The notes beneath the pieces are model-generated. The model made no database searches. It was not told where the DNA came from and saw nothing but the letters and a program-made list of their open reading frames with translations. Positions 1 through 8,872 of a stretch of DNA of 9,924 nucleotides are shown one piece after another; the stretch's first letter is position 1, and each line of letters opens with the position of its first letter. The stretch comes from an uncultured Opitutia bacterium (lineage in GTDB: Bacteria; Verrucomicrobiota; Verrucomicrobiae; Opitutales; MB11C04). The DNA lies in the NCBI GenBank assembly GCA_913048545.1, contig CAJWWH010000062.1, positions 1-9,924 of the forward strand, in the 5' to 3' direction. The translations under genes and the position numbers were made by a program.

Positions 1-1029
<1,029 letters not shown>

Positions 1030-1062
1030 CTAAGTATTGTTTTGATTGTTAGCTAAGAAGCC

Positions 1063-1359
1063 TTACCCAATGATTCCGAGAATATCGTCTTCACGAACGA
1101 GTTGATATTCAACATCGTCAAGCTTGACCTCAGTTCCACCGTATTTGCTGATTAGCACTTTGTCTCCTTTTTTGACTTGAAAGCCGATATTTTTACCATC
1201 GTCATCTTTCTTGCCAGTCCCAAGAGCCACAACTTGAGCTTCTTGAGATTTTTCTTTTGCAGAATCCGGGATGATTATACCGCCTTTAATTTGCTCGTCT
1301 TCTTCGACGTGCTTGACCAAGACGCGATCTCCCAATGGAGTTATTTTTGGTTTGCTCAT
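1063..1359 (-). CDS. groES: Co-chaperonin GroES (Hsp10)
   Basis: This is the 10 kDa co-chaperonin that forms the heptameric lid on GroEL. At 98 residues it has the family length. The N-terminal [11 protein letters not shown] (6-16) is the classic GroES signature. Residues about 17-36 form the mobile loop, with the GroEL-contacting hydrophobic patch GGIIIP (26-31; GGIVL in E. coli). [17 protein letters not shown] and the C-terminal EDDILGIIG complete the beta-barrel. The ATG at 1359 gives the canonical N-terminus. The only ribosome-binding-like sequence is an AAAAGGAA run 1-2 nt before the ATG, which is closer than usual. It lies 89 nt after dnaK and 45 nt before groEL, in the conserved groES-groEL order, so subunits for one machine are made together. 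No CIRCE (HrcA) operator is seen upstream. Confidence 0.97.
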   Translation of the reverse strand: MSKPKITPLGDRVLVKHVEEDEQIKGGIIIPDSAKEKSQEAQVVALGTGKKDDDGKNIGFQVKKGDKVLISKYGGTEVKLDDVEYQLVREDDILGIIG

Positions 1360-1360
1360 A

Positions 1361-1368
1361 TTCCTTTT
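1361..1368 (-). promoter_or_regulatory. Possible ribosome binding site of groES, unusually close to the start
   Basis: On the minus strand the sequence AAAAGGAA is followed by one T and then the groES ATG. The AAGGA core is therefore only 2 nt from the start codon, against a usual 5-9 nt. It may still act as a weak Shine-Dalgarno site, or be a chance purine run. Confidence 0.35.
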
Positions 1369-1397
1369 GTATTTGGTTAGGTTTTGTTAGATTTCAG

Positions 1398-1446
1398 TTT
1401 TAAGGAGTATATTCATAAATTCTATCCATGAATGCCTCCCTTAAAA
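1398..1446 (-). repeat. Long imperfect inverted repeat between dnaK and groES
   Basis: In the 89-nt gap the minus strand can fold into one long hairpin. The outer stem is TTTTAAGG/CCTTAAAA (8 bp), followed by one bulged base, 2 bp (AG/CT) and a small internal loop. The inner stem is ATTCAT/ATGAAT (6 bp) with an 11-nt loop. No T tract follows the 3' arm, so it does not look like an intrinsic terminator. A TATACT hexamer (1411-1406) resembling a -10 box lies in the right arm, without a convincing -35. It could be an operator for groESL, a processing or stability element in a dnaK-groESL transcript, or a leader structure affecting groES translation. It is not the CIRCE sequence. Confidence 0.45.
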
Positions 1447-1448
1447 AT

Positions 1449-3395
1449 TTAGCTCTTGTCCTTTTCGTCATCCACCACTTCGAAGTCAGCGTCGACTATA
1501 TCATCCTCTTTCTTTTTCTCCGCTTCCTCAGCAGGTTCACTGGTCGCGGGATCCGCTCCCGCTTCGGCACCCGGCATAGCCCCGCTTTTCATGACTTCCT
1601 GCCCCAGTTCCTCGAAACCTTTTTGAAGGGTTTCTTTGGCGGAGTTCAATTCCTCAAGGCTGGAATCAGTGTTTTCGACCACTTTCTTGGTGTCGGCAAG
1701 CAATGAGTCAATTTTGGACTTTAACTCATCCGGAGCTTTGTCGCCTAGGTCACTGAGTTGCTTCTCGCACTGATATATCATCGAATCCAATTCATTTCGC
1801 ACCTGAACCTGATCCTTTTTCTCTTTGTCTAAATCCGCAAATTTTTCTGCTTCCTTTCTTAAACGGTCAACCTCGGATTCATCCATGCTTGACGAACCGG
1901 AAATTGTGATTTTTTGATCCTTTCCAGTCCCCTGATCCTTGGCCGTGACATTTAAAATTCCATTTGCATCAATATCGAATGTGACTTCGATTTGTGGAGT
2001 ACCCCGTGGTGCCGGAGCAATTCCGTCCAGTTTAAAAGTGCCAAGTGTTTTATTATCCTGGGACATAGAACGTTCGCCCTGAAGAACCACAATATCAACT
2101 GCAGGCTGACTATCGGCAGCAGTGGAAAAAGTTTGTGATTTTTTGGTTGGAATGGTGGTGTTACGATCAATCATTGATGTACACACTCCACCTGCTGTCT
2201 CAATTCCTAACGTAAGCGGGGTGACATCAAGAAGAAGCACATCATTGACATCTCCCCCAAGGACAGCACCCTGAACGGCAGCACCAATTGCCACCACCTC
2301 GTCGGGGTTGACTCCCTGATTGGGATCTTTCCCGCCCAATTCCTTGGCAAGTTCAACAATCTTGGGACTTCTGGTCATTCCTCCGACCAAAACCAAATTG
2401 TTCACATCACCAAGACTGAGTCCGGAATCCTTCAGACAGGCTTCAAACGGACCTTTGGTTCGGGCGTACAAATCATCACAAATTTGTTCAAGTTTTGCCC
2501 GGGATAAAGTTACATTCAAATGCTTGGGGCCCGATGCATCTGCTGTGATAAATGGTAAATTGATATCCGTGGATTGAGAAGAGGACAAAGACATCTTAGC
2601 TTTTTCCGCTTCTTCTTTCAGTCTTTGCATCGCCATCGGATCACCGGACAAATCAATGCCCTGTTCACTCTTGAATTCACCGATTAACCAGTCAATGATT
2701 TTTTGGTCCCAATTGTCTCCACCAAGTTGAGTGTCTCCGTTGGTTGCTTTGACTTCGAATACTCCCTCCGCTATCTCAAGAACGGATATGTCAAATGTAC
2801 CCCCGCCCAAATCAAAAACGGCAATCGTTTCTTCGCCCTTCTTGTCCAATCCGTATGCGAGCGAGGCGGCAGTGGGTTCGTTGATGATTCGCATAACTTC
2901 AAGACCGGCAATAGACCCAGCATCTTTAGTCGCACGACGTTGATCATCATTAAAATATGCCGGCACGGTGATGACCGCCTGAGTTACCGGTTCACCCAAG
3001 TAAGACTCTGCATCGGCTTTTAATTTACCTAAAATCATAGAGGAGATTTGCTCAGGCATGAAAGTCTCTGGTTTACCGTCAATTTCACACTCGATTACTG
3101 CCGCTCCGTTTTTACCCTCAACCACTTTGTAGGGAAGAGTGGAAATCTCATCTTTGATTTCCGAAAATTTTCTTCCAATCATTCTCTTCGCCGAAAAAAT
3201 GGTGTTTTCTGGATTGGTGACAGCCTGTCTTTTGGCCGCCTGTCCCACCAGACGCTCACCATTTTTACTGAACGCAACAATAGATGGAGTAGTTCGAACA
3301 CCTTCCGCATTTGGTATAACTTTGGCATCTCCCGCTTCCATCACGGCCATGCACGAATTACTCGTTCCTAGATCAATTCCAATTATTTTACTCAC
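1449..3395 (-). CDS. dnaK: Molecular chaperone DnaK (Hsp70)
   Basis: This cytosolic ATP-dependent chaperone binds exposed hydrophobic segments of client proteins and works with DnaJ and GrpE, neither of which is encoded here. It is full length at 648 residues. The nucleotide-binding domain covers about 1-385, with phosphate loop GIDLGTSNS (6-14), the catalytic-type Lys70 in [16 protein letters not shown] (171-182), [10 protein letters not shown] (195-204, Thr200 matching E. coli T199) and LVGGMTRSP (336-344). The linker [16 protein letters not shown] (385-400) leads to the beta-sandwich substrate domain (to about 505) and a charged helical lid (to about 605). An acidic tail ends in DADFEVVDD, the usual EEVD-like bacterial motif. 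The start is GTG at 3395, fixed by homology ([10 protein letters not shown]). There is no in-frame ATG upstream before a TGA, and an out-of-frame ATG overlaps it. No Shine-Dalgarno sequence is visible. Confidence 0.98.
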   Translation of the reverse strand: MSKIIGIDLGTSNSCMAVMEAGDAKVIPNAEGVRTTPSIVAFSKNGERLVGQAAKRQAVTNPENTIFSAKRMIGRKFSEIKDEISTLPYKVVEGKNGAAVIECEIDGKPETFMPEQISSMILGKLKADAESYLGEPVTQAVITVPAYFNDDQRRATKDAGSIAGLEVMRIINEPTAASLAYGLDKKGEETIAVFDLGGGTFDISVLEIAEGVFEVKATNGDTQLGGDNWDQKIIDWLIGEFKSEQGIDLSGDPMAMQRLKEEAEKAKMSLSSSQSTDINLPFITADASGPKHLNVTLSRAKLEQICDDLYARTKGPFEACLKDSGLSLGDVNNLVLVGGMTRSPKIVELAKELGGKDPNQGVNPDEVVAIGAAVQGAVLGGDVNDVLLLDVTPLTLGIETAGGVCTSMIDRNTTIPTKKSQTFSTAADSQPAVDIVVLQGERSMSQDNKTLGTFKLDGIAPAPRGTPQIEVTFDIDANGILNVTAKDQGTGKDQKITISGSSSMDESEVDRLRKEAEKFADLDKEKKDQVQVRNELDSMIYQCEKQLSDLGDKAPDELKSKIDSLLADTKKVVENTDSSLEELNSAKETLQKGFEELGQEVMKSGAMPGAEAGADPATSEPAEEAEKKKEDDIVDADFEVVDDEKDKS

Positions 3396-3410
3396 ATTAT
3401 TATAATTGCA

Positions 3411-3439
3411 ATAATCGTGCCCGATCAGCGAAATAACAA
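3411..3439 (-). promoter_or_regulatory. Weak candidate promoter for dnaK
   Basis: On the minus strand TTGTTA (3439-3434) and GATTAT (3416-3411) are separated by 17 nt. Each matches 4 of 6 sigma70 consensus positions. Transcription would start near 3404, leaving a leader of only about 8-10 nt, which would fit the missing Shine-Dalgarno sequence. I see no sigma32-type CTTGAAA/CCCCAT pair. A perfect TATAAT at 3404-3399 is too close to the GTG to serve the annotated start. Confidence is low. Confidence 0.3.
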
Positions 3440-3499
3440 ATTTACTTAACCATCAGACACTTATGAAAAACAAAGGATATCTACCTACTTTTATTATCG

Positions 3500-3535
3500 A
3501 AAAAGTGAGACAATGTGCCACCGGGTTGTCTCACT
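3500..3535 (-). terminator. Probable intrinsic terminator after rbfA
   Basis: On the minus strand GTGAGACAA (3534-3526) and TTGTCTCAC (3513-3505) form a perfect 9-bp stem, extended to 10 bp by an A-T pair that uses the first T of the tract. The loop is 12 nt, and the stem is followed at once by TTTTT (3504-3500). It begins 17 nt past the rbfA stop codon, where a nusA-infB-rbfA transcript would be expected to end before the dnaK promoter. The stem is only about half GC, so efficiency may be moderate. An operator role is the alternative. Confidence 0.55.
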
Positions 3536-3555
3536 AACTGTGTCGGCTGTCTCAC
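3505..3555. repeat. Three copies of GTGAGACA: two direct, one inverted
   Basis: Reading the minus strand, GTGAGACA occurs at 3555-3548, where it contains the rbfA stop codon TGA. It occurs again at 3534-3527, exactly 21 nt later. Its complement TGTCTCAC is at 3512-3505. Copies two and three form the terminator-like hairpin, and copy one can pair with copy three instead. A 21-bp step places copies one and two on the same DNA face, which would also suit a repeat-binding regulator upstream of dnaK. Confidence 0.5.
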
Positions 3556-3917
3556 AAATTTTCGGAAGTGGGTTCGGATTCAGTGTTTTCAAGCTCATCG
3601 AGAATTTCCATTACCCGGTTTCCCCGTTCGATTCCAAAATCCTGAGTAAAATTTAACTTTGGAGAGTATTTAAGAATAACATGCTTGCTCACTTCCCGAC
3701 GAATCTCACCGGCATGCTTGCGAAAAAATTGTTGGGCTTCGCGTGCTTTGACTTCGTCTCCAATTACTGAATACGCAACCATTCCACTACGTAAGTCCGC
3801 GGAAACATCAACGCCAGTAATGGTCCAGCACACACTCTCTGACCGATATCGTCGACGTAAAAAATTGCCGATTTCCCTCTTTATCAACTCGTTAACCCGA
3901 GCTAGGCGCAAGCTCAT
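3552..3917 (-). CDS. rbfA: 30S ribosome-binding factor RbfA
   Basis: This is a small KH-like protein that binds the maturing 30S subunit, helps process the 5' end of 16S rRNA and is needed for growth in the cold. At 121 residues it has normal family length. The N-terminal helix RVNELIKREIGNFLRRR (7-23), the ITGVDVSADLRSGMVAYSVIG stretch (33-53), HAGEIRREVSKHVILKYSPKLNF (68-90) and IERGNRVMEILDEL (95-108) match the family order. The tail is short and acidic. It begins 14 nt after infB, in the conserved nusA-infB-rbfA order. No truB follows, unlike many bacteria; instead there is a terminator-like hairpin and then dnaK. The ATG at 3917 has no Shine-Dalgarno sequence, so expression may depend on coupling to infB. 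Confidence 0.93.
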   Translation of the reverse strand: MSLRLARVNELIKREIGNFLRRRYRSESVCWTITGVDVSADLRSGMVAYSVIGDEVKAREAQQFFRKHAGEIRREVSKHVILKYSPKLNFTQDFGIERGNRVMEILDELENTESEPTSENL

Positions 3918-3931
3918 ATTTAAAAATCAGT

Positions 3932-6250
3932 TTATAGGGAAGGACGGATCTTTTCGACTTCAAATGTCTCAATCATATCGCCTTCCTCATATTCATCAAA
4001 AGAATCCAGACGGATACCGCACTCAAAACCAGCCTTAACTTCAGTGGCATCATCCTTAAAACGCTTAAGAGTTTCAATTTTTCCTTCCGCCAAAACTTTT
4101 CCTTTGCGAACAAGCCGGGCGCCTTTATTCCGTACAATTGAACCTTCCATCACCATGGAACCGGCCACGATCCTTCCCTTACTCACCTTGAAAATCTGAC
4201 GAATTTCAGCACGACCCGTTTTCTTTTCAATTAATTCCGGTTCCAGCAACTCTGCCATGTTGTCCTTAACCAAATCAATTATTTCGTAAATTATACTGTT
4301 TTGGAAAATCTTAATATCCTGATGTTTGGCCTCCCCCATCACACCATTTTCCATCTTCACATTAAATCCAATTACATCCGCCCCCGATGTTTTGGCCATT
4401 TTCACATCATTCTTAGTGATTTGCCCGACATCTGACTGGAGTATTTCGAGTATTACCTTGTCACTTGTGATTAACTGAAGGGATTCCTGCAAGGCTTCAA
4501 GTGAGCCACGGACATCAGCGCGTAAAATCACCCGGTACGAAGTTGTCTTACTTCTTGAAATTGCAGCAAATAAAGCTTCCACACCCGAATTTTCCTGATC
4601 GGTTTCCTCGTCTGCAACGGCCGTGACTTCCTTGTTCAATTGATCGAAATCTTCCGCCTCTCTTCTTGCTTCCCGTTCATTCTTGGTGCGGGTAAAAATA
4701 ATTCCTGATTCTGGAACCCCCGACCAGCCAAGAATATTGACGGGCGTGGATGGTGGTGCCTGCTTGATTTGCTCACCTTGATCGTTAATCATTGCCTTCA
4801 CTTTACAGTAAACTGAACCGCAATGAATCGCATCTCCTATCTTAAGAGTTCCTTTCTGCACAATCACTGTCGCGGTGGGACCACGCCCCACTTCCTGACG
4901 GGCTTCCACAATGACTCCGCTGGTGACGGCATCAGGATTTGCCTTCAATTCCATCAATTCAGCCTGTAATAAAATCATGTCCAGTAAATCACTCACTCCA
5001 TCACCTTTCAGTGCGGAAATGGGGACAGTAACCACTTCCCCGCCCCAATCCTCGGAAGGAATTGAGCGTTCCTGCATCTGTGTCTTTACCTTGTCCTGAT
5101 CCGCTCCTTTGGAATCCATTTTATTGATCGCAACCAACAAAGTTCCCTGAGCTCGTTGGGCAAATTTCAATGCCTCATCACTTTGGGGCATAAATCCGTC
5201 ATCTGCCGCCACAACCAAGACAGAAACATCAGTAAGATTCGCACCCCGTTCACGGATTTTGGAAAAGGCGGCATGCCCCGGGGTGTCAAGAAAAGTTATT
5301 TTTTGATCGCTATGTTCGATCTGATACGCACCGACATGCTGAGTTATCCCACCCGCTTCTCCCGCTACCACATTTGCTTTGCGGATTGTGTCCAAGAGAG
5401 TTGTTTTTCCATGATCCACATGACCAAGAATACATACAACTGGAGGACGGGGTTGAAGAAATTTTTCGTCATTTTCATCGACCACCACCTTTTTCTTGGG
5501 TTCAGCCGCCTCCGCTTTTTCTCCACGATGACGAATTTCCAGTTCGAAACCTTTGATCTTGGCAATCTTACGGGCAACCTCTTCCTCAATGGTCTGATTC
5601 ATCGAAGCAAAGATTCCCATTTCCATTAACTCGGAAATCAATTGAAATGGTTTTAATCCTATAAATGTGGCAAATTCCCGAACTACGATCGGAGGCTTAA
5701 TTAAAATGAGATTACCTTCAACGACCACAGCATCATCGGAGGATTTAGGATCAGACTCCTTTTCATTCTCTGCGGACGAAACGGGAGAGGGCGGAGAGGG
5801 AACTCCGGATTTCCCCGCAGTGGATGGAGGGGGTGGAGTGTTCGCACGAGTGGCAGGAGGGGGAGGAATAGATGGAGCATTTTGCGGGGCAGGTGAAGGA
5901 GGCGTTTTGATAGATTCGGCCATATCCGACTTGGCTTTTTCCTGCTCCTCTTCCAGTTCTCTTTCTCTCTTTTCCTCTTCAAGATCGGCTTTACTTTTAA
6001 CAATAGGAGCTTTTTTAGCAGGCTCCTTTTTGGGTTCTTGCGGAGATTGAGCTTCCGTGACCGGGCTATCCTTCACCGTGTTGTCCGTTTCCACCGCCAC
6101 TGAGAATTCATCGATGATTGACTGGGCAGTAATGTTGTCAATCGAAGCCGAAGCACTCTTTATATCGTAACCACGCTCAATAAGAATTTCAATAAGCTCC
6201 TTACTCGATTTATTGACTTCTTTCGCAATTGCGTGGACGCGTACACTCAT
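3932..6250 (-). CDS. infB: Translation initiation factor IF-2
   Basis: This GTPase delivers initiator tRNA to the 30S subunit and promotes 50S joining. The 772 residues show the full layout. An IF2N module lies at 1-50. A charged, Pro-rich linker covers about 55-180, including PP runs at 117-155 that produce a purine-rich plus strand near 5760-5890. A second IF2N-like module lies at 185-243. The GTPase domain has G1 GHVDHGKTT (276-284), the G2-region [11 protein letters not shown] (300-310), G3 DTPGHAAF (322-329), G4 NKMD (376-379) and G5 SALKG (412-416). Domain II covers about 440-530, followed by domain III and C-terminal domain IV, which ends in [12 protein letters not shown]. The linker is shorter than in many large IF-2 forms. 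It starts 22 nt after nusA with no ylxR or L7Ae-like gene between. The ATG at 6250 has an AT-rich leader without a Shine-Dalgarno sequence. Confidence 0.97.
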   Translation of the reverse strand: MSVRVHAIAKEVNKSSKELIEILIERGYDIKSASASIDNITAQSIIDEFSVAVETDNTVKDSPVTEAQSPQEPKKEPAKKAPIVKSKADLEEEKRERELEEEQEKAKSDMAESIKTPPSPAPQNAPSIPPPPATRANTPPPPSTAGKSGVPSPPSPVSSAENEKESDPKSSDDAVVVEGNLILIKPPIVVREFATFIGLKPFQLISELMEMGIFASMNQTIEEEVARKIAKIKGFELEIRHRGEKAEAAEPKKKVVVDENDEKFLQPRPPVVCILGHVDHGKTTLLDTIRKANVVAGEAGGITQHVGAYQIEHSDQKITFLDTPGHAAFSKIRERGANLTDVSVLVVAADDGFMPQSDEALKFAQRAQGTLLVAINKMDSKGADQDKVKTQMQERSIPSEDWGGEVVTVPISALKGDGVSDLLDMILLQAELMELKANPDAVTSGVIVEARQEVGRGPTATVIVQKGTLKIGDAIHCGSVYCKVKAMINDQGEQIKQAPPSTPVNILGWSGVPESGIIFTRTKNEREARREAEDFDQLNKEVTAVADEETDQENSGVEALFAAISRSKTTSYRVILRADVRGSLEALQESLQLITSDKVILEILQSDVGQITKNDVKMAKTSGADVIGFNVKMENGVMGEAKHQDIKIFQNSIIYEIIDLVKDNMAELLEPELIEKKTGRAEIRQIFKVSKGRIVAGSMVMEGSIVRNKGARLVRKGKVLAEGKIETLKRFKDDATEVKAGFECGIRLDSFDEYEEGDMIETFEVEKIRPSL

Positions 6251-6272
6251 AAATTAAATACAATTAAATAGG

Positions 6273-7559
6273 TTAACTAGTTTGCTCTTCGGCAGCAGAT
6301 CCATCAGTGGTGGACGGGGATTCTTCCTCATTCGATGAAACCTTGGAAAGAATGGAGTCGGCAATATCCTGTTCGAATCCCAGCCCAACCAAATCCGCTG
6401 CGGTCACACCTTCAAATGCCTCCGGGCTAACCAGACCAAATGCAACCAACCGGTCCGCCACTTCAAATTCAATTCCCACGGAAGTAAGGGCTTCCGCCGC
6501 TTTGCTTTTCCGTTCGTCAAATCCAACCTGCTTGACCACGACCTTTCCGATATCAAGCTTCCATCCCAATAATCGGGAAGTCAGCCGGGCATTGATTCCC
6601 TTTCGACCGATCGCGACCGAAAGATCATCCTCTACCACTTCAAAATACATTCTTCTTTTTTCACGGTCCAAAGTCACATTCTGAGGCAATGCCGGCTTAA
6701 GGGCCTCCGCCAATTGTTCGATCGGATCCTCGAACCATCTTACAATATCCACTTTTTCTCCGTTCATTTCCCGGACTATACTCTTCACACGGGCTCCACG
6801 GGCTCCCACACAGGCACCCACTGGATCGACCTTTGGATCTGTGCTTTTTACGCATACTTTTGTCCGGTAACCCGGCTCCCTTGCCATCGCTGCGAGTTGA
6901 ACGGTTCCATCCGCAATTTCCGCAACTTCCATATCAAACAGTTTGCGGACAAAATTCAGGCTGGAACGGCTGAGGATAAGCTCAGGCCCACGGCCATGCT
7001 GCTCCAACTTGGTCAGCAGGCATCGAATCCGTTCTCCGGGCACCCAGTCTTCGCCAGGAACTCGTTCACGCCAAGGAAGCAGGGCTTCGGCTTTTCCCAC
7101 TTCAACCACTAAATCTCCCCGGTCTTTTCGGCGAACGATTCCAGTAACTAAATTTCCGACCTGGTCCCTAAATTCATCGTAAATATGCTCTTTTTCAAAC
7201 TGCCGGAGTCTTTGCTTAATTGCCTGCTCCGCCGTTTTGGCTGCAATCCTGCCCAGATATGAGGGATCCATTTCACGCTCCACAAAATCCCCCACAACCG
7301 GACTCTCCGCATACAGTCTCGCTTTATCCACATGTATCTCGCTGAATGTATCGGAAACGGATTCCACCACTTCCAACCGCGACCATGCTTTCATCGTCCC
7401 GGTTTTTGCACTAATTTCCACCCGCACATCTCCCGAAGAATTCACTCCCCGTTCAGCGGCCGTTTTGATGGCACTCTCAATCGTGGCGATCATGTCTTCA
7501 CGACTGATGCCCTTTTCTTTTTCCATGTATTCAAGAACTGCGAGGATTTCGCTACTCAT
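6273..7559 (-). CDS. nusA: Transcription termination/antitermination factor NusA
   Basis: NusA binds RNA polymerase and nascent RNA, lengthens hairpin pauses, stimulates intrinsic termination and takes part in rRNA antitermination. The 428 residues contain the polymerase-binding N-terminal domain (1-130), an S1 domain (about 135-200, [20 protein letters not shown] at 135-154), KH1 ([16 protein letters not shown], 247-262) and KH2 ([16 protein letters not shown], 311-326). A single helix-hairpin-helix-like module follows at about 352-407, then an acidic Ser/Glu-rich tail. E. coli NusA is longer (495 residues) because it has two such C-terminal modules. It is first in the minus-strand operon; rimP, its usual upstream partner, is absent. 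A terminator-like hairpin lies only about 30 nt before its ATG, inside the presumed leader, suggesting attenuation. The ATG at 7559 has no clear Shine-Dalgarno sequence. Confidence 0.96.
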   Translation of the reverse strand: MSSEILAVLEYMEKEKGISREDMIATIESAIKTAAERGVNSSGDVRVEISAKTGTMKAWSRLEVVESVSDTFSEIHVDKARLYAESPVVGDFVEREMDPSYLGRIAAKTAEQAIKQRLRQFEKEHIYDEFRDQVGNLVTGIVRRKDRGDLVVEVGKAEALLPWRERVPGEDWVPGERIRCLLTKLEQHGRGPELILSRSSLNFVRKLFDMEVAEIADGTVQLAAMAREPGYRTKVCVKSTDPKVDPVGACVGARGARVKSIVREMNGEKVDIVRWFEDPIEQLAEALKPALPQNVTLDREKRRMYFEVVEDDLSVAIGRKGINARLTSRLLGWKLDIGKVVVKQVGFDERKSKAAEALTSVGIEFEVADRLVAFGLVSPEAFEGVTAADLVGLGFEQDIADSILSKVSSNEEESPSTTDGSAAEEQTS

Positions 7560-7586
7560 GATTGATTATATTAGGTGGGTTATTTT

Positions 7587-7615
7587 AAAAACAAAAAAAG
7601 CGAGCCGGGCTCGCT
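7587..7615 (-). terminator. Intrinsic terminator (attenuator candidate) in the nusA leader
   Basis: On the minus strand AGCGAGC (7615-7609) pairs with GCTCGCT (7605-7599) around a 3-nt CCG loop, followed by T7, G and T5 (the first T belongs to the stem). The stem is compact and GC-rich and the T tract is long, so this is a strong intrinsic terminator by form. The plus strand has no T tract after the stem, so the signal is directional. It ends 27 nt before the nusA ATG, and no minus-strand gene lies upstream that it could be terminating. It therefore probably acts in the nusA leader, either as an attenuator or to end a short leader RNA. Confidence 0.75.
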
Positions 7616-7643
7616 CCTTCGAGGTTGAGACTGTAATGAAAGA

Positions 7644-7674
7644 ATCATAGTAACTAAGAGAACAATTTTGTCAA
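7644..7674 (-). promoter_or_regulatory. Candidate sigma70-type promoter of the nusA-infB-rbfA operon
   Basis: The minus strand carries a perfect TTGACA (7674-7669) and TATGAT (7649-7644, 5 of 6 matches), separated by 19 nt, at the long end of the tolerated range. Transcription would begin near 7637, giving a leader of roughly 78 nt that contains the terminator hairpin before nusA starts at 7559. Confidence 0.5.
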
Positions 7675-7725
7675 TGATTTCATACACCATTCAAGGGTTC
7701 TCATTTTTCAACATTGCAGGATGGC

Positions 7726-7730
7726 GAGGA
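7726..7730 (+). promoter_or_regulatory. Ribosome binding site upstream of leuB
   Basis: GAGGA is the only well-formed Shine-Dalgarno sequence before a gene in the window. It lies 10 nt before the in-frame ATG at 7741, 22 nt before the in-frame ATG at 7753 and 6 nt before an out-of-frame ATG at 7737. The spacing favours 7741 over 7753 as the leuB start, but the best-spaced ATG is in the wrong frame. Confidence 0.45.
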
Positions 7731-7740
7731 AACCTTATGA

Positions 7741-8856
7741 ATGCTCGTTTTGATGAAAAGAATATCATTTACCACTCTACCCGGAGACGGGATCGGTCCG
7801 GAAGTCATGGAAATTGCCCTTCAAGTTCTGCAGGCACTTGGGGAAAAATACGATTTCACTATTGAAACGAGCAGCCACGATGTGGGCGGCATCGGAATAG
7901 ACAACCACGGAAAAGCTCTTCCCGACCCCACCTTGGATGCCTGCAGGCAAGTCGATGCTATCCTCTTTGGCTCAGTCGGCGGACCGAAATGGGAAAACCT
8001 TCCGCCCAAGGAACAACCCGAACGGGCGGCCCTTCTTCCCATTCGGAAAGCGTTCGAATTGTTCGCCAATCTCCGCCCCGGTAATCTATATCCTGAACTT
8101 TCCGATCTGTCTCCCCTGCGTGCAGACACCGTGGCCTCGGGGATTGATACGCTCTGCGTGCGCGAATTGACCGGGGGGATTTACTTTGGTCAACCCAAGG
8201 AGACAAGGTCCCTGGAGAACGGCGAAAAGCTCGCGATTGATACCATGGTCTACCGCACCAGTGAAATCGAGCGGATCACCGAACTGGCCATCAAAGCAGC
8301 CTCCCTTCGCGAGGGCCGGATCTGCTCGGTGGATAAAGCCAATGTACTTGAAACCTCGGTGCTTTGGCGCGAGGTGGTGATTGATTGCGTGCAGAGGCAA
8401 AACCCCGATATTGAACTTACTCATATGTATGTGGACAATGCCGCCATGCAACTCGTCCGGGACCCCAATCAATTTGATGTCCTCCTGACCGAAAATATGT
8501 TCGGGGATATACTTTCCGATGAACTTGCGGTCATTTGCGGTTCGCTCGGCATGCTCGCATCCGCATCGCTGGGCACCCAGAAAAACAGCCAGGGTCTACC
8601 TTTCGGGCTTTACGAACCCGCTGGTGGCACCGCGCCCGATATTGCCGGCATGGGCCTGGCCAATCCCTGTGCCCAGGTGCTCAGTGCCGCCCTCATGCTC
8701 CGCTACAGTTTCGGATTGGAAGACGCGGCGGCATCGATTGAAAATGCGGTCAAGGAAACGATCCGGTCCGGTCTGCGGACTGGTGACATTGCACAGGGTG
8801 GGAAATCAGTGGGTTCGGAGGAAATGGGCCGTTCCATTCTCGAAAACCTTAAATAA
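7741..8856 (+). CDS. leuB: 3-isopropylmalate dehydrogenase LeuB
   Basis: This cytosolic enzyme catalyses the NAD-dependent oxidation and decarboxylation of 3-isopropylmalate to 2-oxoisocaproate, the third committed step of leucine synthesis. From 7741 it is 371 residues. Visible motifs are the N-terminal [11 protein letters not shown] (12-22), GGPKWENLP (80-88), [16 protein letters not shown] (98-113), [10 protein letters not shown] (141-150), [10 protein letters not shown] (197-206, catalytic Lys199) and VDNAAMQL (231-238). The Mg-binding Asp cluster lies in MFGDILSDE (253-261), and [13 protein letters not shown] (291-303) is the NAD-binding loop. Many LeuB proteins start at the equivalent of the second Met ([15 protein letters not shown] 7753, 367 residues), so the first four residues are uncertain. 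It diverges from nusA and precedes alaS by 16 nt; no leuA, leuC or leuD lies nearby. Sampled lines look more GC-rich than the neighbouring genes. Confidence 0.95.
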   Translation: MLVLMKRISFTTLPGDGIGPEVMEIALQVLQALGEKYDFTIETSSHDVGGIGIDNHGKALPDPTLDACRQVDAILFGSVGGPKWENLPPKEQPERAALLPIRKAFELFANLRPGNLYPELSDLSPLRADTVASGIDTLCVRELTGGIYFGQPKETRSLENGEKLAIDTMVYRTSEIERITELAIKAASLREGRICSVDKANVLETSVLWREVVIDCVQRQNPDIELTHMYVDNAAMQLVRDPNQFDVLLTENMFGDILSDELAVICGSLGMLASASLGTQKNSQGLPFGLYEPAGGTAPDIAGMGLANPCAQVLSAALMLRYSFGLEDAAASIENAVKETIRSGLRTGDIAQGGKSVGSEEMGRSILENLK

Positions 8857-8872
8857 TCTCTTCTTAGCTTCC

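Noticed and set aside
1360..1448. CIRCE element (TTAGCACTC-N9-GAGTGCTAA) before groES, and likewise before dnaK
   Set aside because: I looked on both strands and found no match. The inverted repeats present have different sequences and spacing.
2703..3371. Plus-strand frames of about 106 codons opposite dnaK
   Set aside because: They are antisense to highly conserved DnaK codons; such open frames are a common by-product of codon bias.
3399..3404. Perfect TATAAT just upstream of the dnaK GTG
   Set aside because: Transcription would begin inside the coding sequence, and the DnaK N-terminus is fixed by homology. No matching -35 hexamer lies at the right distance.
5156..5629. 157-codon plus-strand frame opposite infB
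   Set aside because: It is antisense to the GTPase domain of IF-2, which is conserved and intact. The product resembles no family and there is no upstream signal.
7580..7648. 22-codon minus-strand frame spanning the nusA leader hairpin and its T tract
   Set aside because: Its ATG lies within the proposed -10 box, so it would not be in the transcript predicted here. It has no ribosome binding site and the product is low in information (the T tract reads LFLFL). It would matter only if transcription starts further upstream.
7668..7865. 65-codon plus-strand frame overlapping the leuB start
   Set aside because: It overlaps leuB by about 125 nt in another frame, has no recognisable domain and no binding site before its first ATG. 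Its internal ATG at 7737 is discussed separately.
8086..8472. 128-codon minus-strand frame opposite leuB
   Set aside because: The leuB frame carries all the expected catalytic motifs, and this antisense frame has none.
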